From Lentilactobacillus parabuchneri DSM 5707 = NBRC 107865 (GTDB taxonomy: Bacteria > Bacillota > Bacilli > Lactobacillales > Lactobacillaceae), in the NCBI RefSeq assembly GCF_001435315.1, contig NZ_AZGK01000011.1, positions 1-61,729 of the forward strand: a stretch of DNA of 61,729 nucleotides, read 5' to 3'. Below, piece by piece: positions 55,652-61,729 of the stretch. Made by a program: the position numbers and the translations under genes. The notes beneath the pieces are model-generated. The model saw only the letters and a list, made by a program, of their open reading frames with translations, searched no databases and had not been told where the DNA came from. The number at the start of each line of letters is the position of its first letter. Position 1 is the stretch's first letter.

Positions 55652-56173
55652 TTGAAAAAAATAATATCGTTCATGGTGCTCTCTGCTAGCTGTATAGGGA
55701 GCATGCTCTTCACTAAATCAAATGATGTTCATGCCAGGATCTACACCAATCCCAAGGTGTTACGGGCTCATAATTGGTATTCAACTCATACCGATGCATT
55801 TGGTGGCGAGTACTATTACAAGCTCCATTTTTCGAAACACGCCGTTTATGAATATAACCGAAAAGTCGGCAGTCGCCACTGGTACTATCAGAGATTTGTA
55901 AACGAGACTTATTTTATTCGTCGTGCCAACTTGAAAGGTGCATACACGTTTGGCCCTCAGGGGGTGGACAGTCTATTTGATGTCGAAACTGTAAGGCCAA
56001 GATATTTCACACTAGCAAATCATAAAAGGTACTGGGGATTAGAATATTTTGACCACACTAATCACCATGGCGGGTTAGACAGGAAACCGCCTTATCGTAC
56101 TTGGTGCTACTTTACAAAAATGAAGTATGTAACGGGTGACTGGGGGGCATGGACAAACAAATTAGTGTACTGA
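55652..56173 (+). CDS. small secreted protein, PK-x-L-R family member
   Basis: This 173-aa secreted protein has signal peptide KKIISFMVLSASCIGSMLF ending near VHARI. The mature part starts with NPKVLRAHNWYS, matching the P-K-A-L-R/K-G-x-W opening of the proteins at 57.7 and 58.6 kb. The rest is rich in Tyr, His, Arg and Trp, suggesting a beta-structured binding domain. It starts with TTG after a GGGAGG about 13 bases upstream. The function is unknown. Confidence 0.6.
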   Translation: MKKIISFMVLSASCIGSMLFTKSNDVHARIYTNPKVLRAHNWYSTHTDAFGGEYYYKLHFSKHAVYEYNRKVGSRHWYYQRFVNETYFIRRANLKGAYTFGPQGVDSLFDVETVRPRYFTLANHKRYWGLEYFDHTNHHGGLDRKPPYRTWCYFTKMKYVTGDWGAWTNKLVY

Positions 56174-56243
56174 CGTATCAGTTGTTTCAAGTCAAGGTGA
56201 TATTGAGTGTATAGGTCCGGCATTCTATCTAAGGAGGAAGTTA

Positions 56244-56660
56244 GTGTTGAATAATTCAGAACAACCAAACTCAGTTAAGTTTTGCTCTAAATGTGGTCAA
56301 AAAATTTCAGCCGCGGCACGGTTTTGTCCAAAGTGTGGGGCCCAGCTAGAGGTTAGTGATCCTGGAAGGCCTCAATCCACAGTGAATAATCAATCAAGTT
56401 CAGAAACACATGCAAGTACACAGACCAGCAATTCTACAGTTAAAGCACCATTAGATCATTTTGCACTACTTGGTGTGGTTTTTGGTGGAATTTCTTGGCT
56501 CCTGAATTTTTGGGGAGTTGTTGGTATCATTGCAGTAGTATTTTCAATTCTGGCTCTTAATCGACACTTAAGTGGCACAAACAAAACGATTGCCATTATT
56601 GGACTAGTTTCTGGAGTAGTTAACATTATTTATGCTCTATCAGTCTTGGAAAGCTATTAA
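56244..56660 (+). CDS. zinc-ribbon membrane protein (DUF4190-like)
   Basis: This 138-aa protein has an N-terminal zinc ribbon FCSKCGQKISAAARFCPKCG, a Ser/Thr/Gln-rich linker (residues 40-70), and two TM helices (ALLGVVFGGISWLLNFWGVV; GIIAVVFSILAL...IGLVSGVVNIIYAL) resembling the DUF4190 hairpin. GTG 56244 follows GGAGG by 6 bases. The order ribbon, linker, TM is the reverse of the protein at 54885. It may sense or scaffold, but that is not shown. Confidence 0.65.
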   Translation: MLNNSEQPNSVKFCSKCGQKISAAARFCPKCGAQLEVSDPGRPQSTVNNQSSSETHASTQTSNSTVKAPLDHFALLGVVFGGISWLLNFWGVVGIIAVVFSILALNRHLSGTNKTIAIIGLVSGVVNIIYALSVLESY

Positions 56661-56783
56661 GCCGAATAATAATTTGAACCATAGCTAGGAAAAGTTACTT
56701 AGTTGTAGCGTTCGCCTGATAGCAATGGATATTGCCAGAATCAATGATTATGAAATAAGGTGCAATCTATGTTGTAGGAGCAG

Positions 56784-56814
56784 AGGGGAACTCAATCTGG
56801 AGTTCCTTTTTTTG
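56784..56814 (+). terminator. terminator after the zinc-ribbon gene
   Basis: GGAACTC pairs with GAGTTCC around AATCTG, followed by seven T. Confidence 0.8.
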
Positions 56815-56912
56815 TTGTACTGTCATTTTGTTCTGTAGCTTCCTGCTTTCTCATCTGCCTGAAAAGGTAGGTGGCTCTTGATCTCTCTTAAAACCTGTCT
56901 CACTTATTGACT

Positions 56913-57239
56913 TCAATCCAACATTTGATATCCCAAAGTCCAGTATCCCTTGAACGCTCCAAGAGGCCCACTATTACTATTATTTCCAAAATTTTTATTT
57001 AATACAACCCCCTCAAGTTGAAACCTTGTATTGGTGGGACTAAGAATTCTGTGCCAATATTGGTTATAAGGAGTCCTCTGGTTTTTAGGAGTTCTGTATA
57101 ATGGTGAAACCCAGTTGTGATGGAGTACAGCTGGAACATGGTTATAATGAACTTTAGCAGCTTTAGCTGGCTGGTTAAAGGAGAAAAGTAGCCCAGTTGT
57201 CAGAGCAAAGCCCAATCAAGCTTGCTTAAACTTAATCAA
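56913..57239 (-). pseudogene. secreted-protein pseudogene with TGA in signal peptide
   Basis: A strong GGAGG stands before TTG 57239, which opens IKFKQA and then hits TGA at 57216-57218. The frame continues as LGFALTTGLLFSFNQPAKA, a perfect signal-peptide core and cleavage site, then 80 residues with VPAVLHHNWVSPLYRTPK and NSGPLGAFKGYWTLGY. These match the 58.6-kb protein (APKALKGEW...TPK; SGPHGAYSHVYSLAF). The product also stops about 70 residues earlier than that relative. One base change (TGG to TGA) explains the break. Confidence 0.7.
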
Positions 57240-57292
57240 TTTTATCCTCCATTTATGAATTCATAACCTATTAACAGCATAAAATTCAAATT

Positions 57293-57655
57293 CTATTTAT
57301 AAAACTTACTCATATGACCGCTGCTAGCTGGTCCATGAAGTTTACCAATATAAAGATTATTGCCAATCCCTTCAACAGCAAATCCTTTATTATAACCATG
57401 AGATGTATAAATATAGCATACATCATGCGTTCCCAAAAATTGCTGAATCCGATACTTTTTATACGCACCTGTATATCTATTTTTGGTTTTTACAGTTCTT
57501 TTAGTAATCTTGAAAATGTAATGTTTATTGTGCCATGTTCCTCGAACCCATGAATAAACAGCCTCAGCACGGGCGGGGTTAGCAGGTGCACATGCAGCAC
57601 CAATTCCTAATCCTGCGGTTAGTAGTGCAGTTGCGATCATTGTTTTAGTTTTCAT
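57293..57655 (-). CDS. small secreted basic protein
   Basis: This 120-aa secreted protein has signal peptide KTKTMIATALLTAGLGIGA ending near ARAEA. The mature part starts VYSWVRGTWHNKHYIF, sharing R-G-T-W with the 57.7-kb neighbour but lacking P-K-A-L. It is strongly basic with repeated Tyr, Lys and Gly. AGAGGTAG precedes the ATG. It is downstream of the 57.7-kb gene by 18 bases and probably in the same transcript. Confidence 0.6.
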   Translation of the reverse strand: MKTKTMIATALLTAGLGIGAACAPANPARAEAVYSWVRGTWHNKHYIFKITKRTVKTKNRYTGAYKKYRIQQFLGTHDVCYIYTSHGYNKGFAVEGIGNNLYIGKLHGPASSGHMSKFYK

Positions 57656-57673
57656 TTGACTACCTCTTACTTT

Positions 57674-58384
57674 TTATCTGTATGTTTTTAAGACGGTGAA
57701 TGCACCATGTGAAGCCCAGTTTACGCTGAATCCATAGCGCTGATTAGTTAATGTTAATGGCCCAAAACTCCCACCGCCAATGTGCCAGTAAAAGCCATTC
57801 ATTCCGCCATACACAGTATTGACAACTTGTCCTTTTTGCAAAGTCGAATAATATTCACTACGGTTCAAATAATCATATTTCCCAAAAATGATTTTATAAA
57901 CTTTTACAGGTTGATTAACTTTCACTTTGTATGTGTATGGATAACGTTTGTATAAAGGTTTAGCCTTTGGCTTGCTGAGTTTGAACTTATAATAGTGGTG
58001 CCTGTAAACGTAATTAGGTATTGTGCTGTATATGATATTTCCATGTCGGCTAGCTCGAATAGTTTCTTTGCCGCCATTGTACAATCCATTTTTATGACCA
58101 TGTCCAACTAATTCATACTTAAAATTCCCAAGTACGCGATACTTTATTCCAGTAACTTTCTCTGCGGACATTCCCATCCAACCAAATACATAAGAACTTT
58201 TATAAACTTGGTAAATCATCCACTTATTGTTGCCGTTGTCACTTCCGCGTTTCCATGTTCCCCGCAATGCTTTCGGAGTTCCTTTGTGCCAAGTTGCTGC
58301 ACTTACATTATTCGAACTACCGATCGCAAATATTAATCCCAGCGATAGAGCTACAGTTCTCAACAATACTTTCCATTTCTTCAT
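57674..58384 (-). CDS. secreted protein, PKALRGTW family
   Basis: This 236-aa protein has signal peptide KKWKVLLRTVALSLGLIFAIG and cleavage near VSAATW. The mature part begins HKGTPKALRGTWKRG. Residues about 30-145 form the shared domain, then a basic linker (KLSKPKAKPLYKRYP), then an 85-residue end (VKVNQPVKVYKIIFG...GGGSFGPL) that looks like an SH3-like wall-binding module. ATG 58384 follows GGAGG by 8 bases. The function is unknown. Confidence 0.62.
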   Translation of the reverse strand: MKKWKVLLRTVALSLGLIFAIGSSNNVSAATWHKGTPKALRGTWKRGSDNGNNKWMIYQVYKSSYVFGWMGMSAEKVTGIKYRVLGNFKYELVGHGHKNGLYNGGKETIRASRHGNIIYSTIPNYVYRHHYYKFKLSKPKAKPLYKRYPYTYKVKVNQPVKVYKIIFGKYDYLNRSEYYSTLQKGQVVNTVYGGMNGFYWHIGGGSFGPLTLTNQRYGFSVNWASHGAFTVLKTYR

Positions 58385-58519
58385 ATACGTAACCTCCAAC
58401 AATTATTCATTAACCCCTCATGTTGATTAATAATCTAATTATACTGCTATCAGAACTTGATAAAATGAATATCTTATAACCAGTGAAAGTTTTTTGATAA
58501 TTGTTAGATTTACATCCAC

Positions 58520-58558
58520 TTATAAATGGGAATCCTTGATTGGGCTCCCATTTATAAT
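58520..58558 (-). repeat. hairpin at the end of the 58.6-kb gene
   Basis: TTATAAATGGGA pairs with TCCCATTTATAA around a 14-base loop. It could stabilise or end the transcript, but no clear T run follows on the minus strand. Confidence 0.5.
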
Positions 58559-59076
58559 TAATGGCTCATGCCACGACGATAATATCCCTCATAATGACGG
58601 TTGGTAAAATCTACGTATCCATGTTTCATTTTCGCTTTAAAACTGTACAGCTTGAGATGCTTGTGGCTATGTGAAAGGACAATGCCGAAACCGGCCTGTG
58701 CTTTTGAACTGCCATAATTAAGCATGGATCCCCAAACGTAATACCGTCGAGAACTCACTTTTTCAAAAGCCAATGAATACACATGACTGTATGCACCATG
58801 GGGCCCGCTTTCATAGTCATGTACCTTATGCTTATTTAACATAAAGGTATTTAATTGAAATATTTTATTAGTCACTTCCAGATTTTTCCAATAATATCTA
58901 TTCTCTGAGTTACTATATTTTTTGGGTGTCTTATGAGTTGCGGTTTGCCACTCGCCCTTTAATGCTTTAGGCGCACGATCCCAATGTGTCGTTGATGCAT
59001 ATGTGGTCTGTCCACTGAAAAGAAACAACCCACCAATGACTGCAATAGTTCCCAACAATAGCTTGATCTTTTTCAT
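58558..59076 (-). CDS. secreted protein, PKALKGEW family
   Basis: This 172-aa secreted protein has signal peptide KKIKLLLGTIAVIGGLFLF and cleavage near TYAST. The mature part opens WDRAPKALKGEWQTATHKTPK and continues with aromatic- and His-rich segments (SGPHGAYSHVYSLAFEKVS; HSHKHLKLYSFKAKMKHGYV). It is the complete counterpart of the broken gene at 56.9 kb. The ATG lies after GAGGGCT. It could be a wall-associated or ligand-binding protein; nothing more specific is visible. Confidence 0.62.
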   Translation of the reverse strand: MKKIKLLLGTIAVIGGLFLFSGQTTYASTTHWDRAPKALKGEWQTATHKTPKKYSNSENRYYWKNLEVTNKIFQLNTFMLNKHKVHDYESGPHGAYSHVYSLAFEKVSSRRYYVWGSMLNYGSSKAQAGFGIVLSHSHKHLKLYSFKAKMKHGYVDFTNRHYEGYYRRGMSH

Positions 59077-59203
59077 TATGTAGCCCTCTTATACCCAAAT
59101 TAACTGTTGACATGTGTTCAGAACAGTTAATTTAAGTATAAGATTCTGTAATAATAAAATCCATCTTTTATTCAAGCATAATAAAATCATCATTTTATGA
59201 ACT

Positions 59204-59244
59204 CAAAAAAAATCTCCGGCATTTTTGTGTCGGGGATCTTTTTA
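59204..59244. terminator. terminator of the large secreted-protein gene
   Basis: AAAAATCTCCGGCA pairs with TGTCGGGGATCTTTTT, with A and T runs at the two sides. Confidence 0.85.
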
Positions 59245-59263
59245 CGTTTTGCATCTATTTATT

Positions 59264-61126
59264 TTAGTATTTACCTTGAATAACCAACTTCTTGTTGGCT
59301 GTGATGTAATGCCCATTTGTCAAAACGTAGCGAGTGGTCAAGTTCCACTTAACAATCTTCTTAACGCGTAAGTGTGAACCCTTCTTGTAATGCTTAACTC
59401 GATTAGTTAAATTCCTGTTCTTGTAGGCATGAACACCTTTAGGATTAATAACAGTGATCAGTTTATTCTTGGGTACTGATTGATAATAAACTCTCACAAC
59501 ATACTTGCGGTTAGCTGTGATATAACCACGCTTCCCAGCAGTCTTGCTGTGATGGTTGACGTCACGAACTTTGTATCGTAATGCGCCGCCATTTGAACGA
59601 GTGTATCCAGTTACAACGAACATCGGCCGATTAATTCGCTTTTGCTTTGGATAAGTGGCAACGCGTTGTGACTTCTTGAAGTTGCCGTGTTTGTACATGT
59701 AGATCTTCTTCGTTGCATATACTGCTGAACCTTTAACGGCAGCATAGTTTGGTAAGCCGGTTCCGTTGGGATTGTTTGGGTTTGATGGATTCCAAGCGTT
59801 GTTGCCGGAGTTACCACCAGTGTTATTATTTGCGTTGTTGTTATTTGAAGAATTCCCACCGTTGTTACTTGGAGTGTAACCACGTTGACCAACAGTTACT
59901 TTAACGGTCTTGGAATCACCATTAATGTTCTTGTAGGTAACTGCATAGACTGCGCCTGCATTAGTCGTATCAATACTATTTACAGTATTGCCCTGAGAGT
60001 CTTTAATTGTGATTGTGACATTACTATCTGATGGAGTTTCCGAGCTGCCATTGGTATCAGTTAATTTTGTAACACCATTGAACTTCTGCGAGTTCCAATT
60101 GCTGCCATAACCAACGGTGAAATCCTTTGCATCTATATAAGATTTTAATGTGGCAGTGACCTTCTTAGTAACTCCATTGTAGGTGTATGTTACCGTGTAC
60201 TGGCCGGGTGTAGTAGTTGGAACAATTGAATCAACAGTGGCCTTAGAATGGTCTGTTTCCTCAATTGGATTCGTATCTTGATCTGCATAGATTCCGCTAG
60301 TATCATAGAACATCTTGGTAATTCCATTATATTTGTCTGCACCTATCAAATTGTTGTAATCTGCAGAATTAAAATCTGAAACTAGCAGGCCTTTATATGG
60401 TCTCACAGTCAAGCTTCTGTACTGATACGTCCAATCCCAAGTTGGCGCATGAAAAGCAAGACCCTGAGTGATGGCAAATGGAATACTACTTGGATCGTTA
60501 TAGTTATAATCATCATTAGCTACTTTTAACGGAATTGAAATTTCCAAGCTGGCCTTATCAGCCAAGTTGGTGTAATGTCCAAGCCCCTCAGCCTGTAGCA
60601 CTCCACCTAATGGTTTGGTAATGTCAAGAGTTGTGGCGTAGTCATTAAACGATTCGACGTACATTGTATTAAATGTGCCTCCTCCATCGTTTCCAATGAC
60701 TTGAGTACTCAATTCATTTGCTCGTGAAGTATCAAATGTTAATGAAGTAGAAGTATAAGGATAGGCGGAAACAAAGTCATGCGTATAGTATATTGGTGTA
60801 TATAAAAATGATTCTACAGGCTGAATTGTTCCCGTATTGTTAGTTACCTTAAAATGAATCATCAGATCATGATATTGATCAACGTTAAGAGAATGTGAAT
60901 AAAAAGGTTGCGTGGCGGTTGGTTTTCCTTCAAAAAGTGGCGTATCGCTTTCATTAGCGGTGTACCAAATATCACTATCTAATCCAGCCATCTCCCCAAT
61001 AGTATTTGCTGAAGCTTTATTCGGCAAGGTGAGTGACATAAATGTTCCAAAAACAGCAATAAACACGGTAAAAAGTAAAGTTTGTTGTATTACCTTCCAA
61101 AACTTCACACGATTTTTAATATCCAT
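59264..61126 (-). CDS. large secreted surface protein, Ig-like plus DUF5776-type repeats
   Basis: This 620-aa secreted protein has a long signal peptide (IQQTLLFTVFIAVFGTFMSL, cleavage near NKASANT). An N-terminal domain of about 240 residues follows, then two Ig-like bacterial domains (VPTTTPGQYTVTYTYNGVTK; NAGAVYAVTYKNINGDSKTV). An Asn/Gly/Ser-rich linker lies near residues 415-465. The C-terminus holds two DUF5776-like units (KRGYITANRKYVVRVYY; TNGHYITANKKLVIQGKY), common on lactobacillar surface proteins. No LPxTG is present, so non-covalent wall binding through the basic C-terminus is likely. ATG 61126 follows GAGGGG by 8 bases. Confidence 0.85.
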   Translation of the reverse strand: MDIKNRVKFWKVIQQTLLFTVFIAVFGTFMSLTLPNKASANTIGEMAGLDSDIWYTANESDTPLFEGKPTATQPFYSHSLNVDQYHDLMIHFKVTNNTGTIQPVESFLYTPIYYTHDFVSAYPYTSTSLTFDTSRANELSTQVIGNDGGGTFNTMYVESFNDYATTLDITKPLGGVLQAEGLGHYTNLADKASLEISIPLKVANDDYNYNDPSSIPFAITQGLAFHAPTWDWTYQYRSLTVRPYKGLLVSDFNSADYNNLIGADKYNGITKMFYDTSGIYADQDTNPIEETDHSKATVDSIVPTTTPGQYTVTYTYNGVTKKVTATLKSYIDAKDFTVGYGSNWNSQKFNGVTKLTDTNGSSETPSDSNVTITIKDSQGNTVNSIDTTNAGAVYAVTYKNINGDSKTVKVTVGQRGYTPSNNGGNSSNNNNANNNTGGNSGNNAWNPSNPNNPNGTGLPNYAAVKGSAVYATKKIYMYKHGNFKKSQRVATYPKQKRINRPMFVVTGYTRSNGGALRYKVRDVNHHSKTAGKRGYITANRKYVVRVYYQSVPKNKLITVINPKGVHAYKNRNLTNRVKHYKKGSHLRVKKIVKWNLTTRYVLTNGHYITANKKLVIQGKY

Positions 61127-61388
61127 AGAAAACACCCCTCAATTATTTTGTGTAAGAATAGATATTCATGGGCTTTGTAAGCCCATTCACAAGTTCATTT
61201 TAACATAACATGATTGTTCTTATATCAATTAATAAATATATAATGTGAGCTCATTGCAACTTCAATTGATAAAACTTTGCTTTTATCAAGTACGCAATCC
61301 CTGTTATGACTAGTTGCCACTCTCTATGGTAACGCCATCAATAATACGATAAACTAGAGATACAAATTATCTTGAGGGAGATACCGAC

Positions 61389-61729
61389 ATGCAAGTTGCA
61401 GAGCAAAAGAAAGCAGCCAAAAAGTTTAGTGAGGATTGGAAAGGACAAGGTTATGAAAAAGGCCAAAGTCAGGCATTTTGGATAGCCTTGCTTTCGGATG
61501 TCCTGGGGGTCAAGGATCCAGCACAATACATAGAGTTTGAAGATGAGGTCCATCTCGACAAGACCAGTTTCATTGATGGATATATTCCTAAAACCCACGT
61601 TTTGATTGAACAAAAAGGCATCAATAAAGATCTAAATAAAGGTATCCGCCAATCGGACGGTTCTTTTCTTACACCTTTTCAACAAGCTAAACGTTACTCA
61701 GCTAACTTACCATACTCAAAACGGCCTCG
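61389..61729 (+). CDS. N-terminus of an MmeI-like restriction-modification enzyme (cut by window end)
   Basis: These are the first 113 codons of a longer gene. The sequence KFSEDWKGQGYEKGQSQAFW, LLSDVLG, IEFEDEV, FIDGYIPKTHVLIEQKG and TPFQQAKRYSANLPYSKRP matches the N-terminal nuclease domain of MmeI/type IIL single-chain restriction-methyltransferases. The PD-(D/E)xK residues would be Asp63, Glu74 and Lys76. GAGGGAG lies 8 bases before the ATG. The methyltransferase and recognition parts lie outside the window. Context (after a tRNA, among accessory genes) fits a defence island. Confidence 0.85.
   Translation, partial: MQVAEQKKAAKKFSEDWKGQGYEKGQSQAFWIALLSDVLGVKDPAQYIEFEDEVHLDKTSFIDGYIPKTHVLIEQKGINKDLNKGIRQSDGSFLTPFQQAKRYSANLPYSKRP

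Noticed and set aside
58520-58558. Rho-independent terminator of the 58.6-kb gene
   Set aside because: The stem is good but no T run follows it on the minus strand, so it is listed only as a hairpin.

Overview
The window looks like a chromosome segment of a low-to-mid GC lactobacillus, most probably a heterofermentative species close to Lentilactobacillus or Levilactobacillus. The family assignment rests on the phosphoketolase, the diaminopimelate lysine pathway with N-acetylated intermediates, the short ProB without PUA domain, YkoEDC, PotABCD, DUF5776-type secreted proteins, and strong AGGAGG ribosome binding sites with frequent TTG/GTG starts. The genus is inference.

Layout. 1-5.9 kb: proBA (minus) behind a proline-type T-box, a secreted amidase, perR with its own Per box, a GNAT enzyme and a lactonase. 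6.1-9.4 kb: an MMPL/RND exporter convergent with a TetR regulator. 9.5-14 kb: a hairpin element, an FAH-family enzyme, an XPD/DinG-like helicase with an N-terminal nuclease domain, and a divergent pair of unknown genes. 14-24.2 kb: the lysine region, with aspartate kinase-dapF on the minus strand and, divergent, a lysine riboswitch followed by lysA-dapH-dapL-dapA-dapB-patA-asd. 24.3-32.6 kb: HicAB, a phosphoesterase with a coupled 27-aa ORF, phosphoketolase behind a palindromic operator, an unknown gene and a P-type ATPase. 32.6-43.4 kb: a 14-TM MFS exporter, PotABCD, asparaginase and small unknown genes, punctuated by a modular hairpin repeat family. 43.4-53.0 kb: the TPP-riboswitch-controlled YkoEDC thiamine/HMP transporter, a Cof-type HAD phosphatase, a choloylglycine-hydrolase-family enzyme, a second repeat cluster, an FAD/NAD-binding protein, a VanX-like dipeptidase and NnrE.

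53.0-61.7 kb is an accessory region starting just after a tRNA-Arg gene. It holds a truncated Fic gene, a row of small secreted or membrane proteins (at least four share a motif like P-K-A-L-R/K-G-x-W right after the signal peptide), one of them broken by a TGA in its signal peptide, a large secreted Ig-like/DUF5776 protein, and at the right edge the first 113 codons of an MmeI-like restriction-modification enzyme.

Regulation is mostly by RNA attenuation: T-box (proline), L-box (lysine) and THI-box (thiamine), each followed by a visible terminator. The most unusual signal is the repeat family at 34.4, 40.3, 40.5 and 42.6 kb (with likely relatives at 32.6 and 48.3 kb). Each copy has conserved ends around a long hairpin whose two arms vary in step. 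Three copies begin exactly at, or directly after, the stop codon of the upstream gene in the same orientation.
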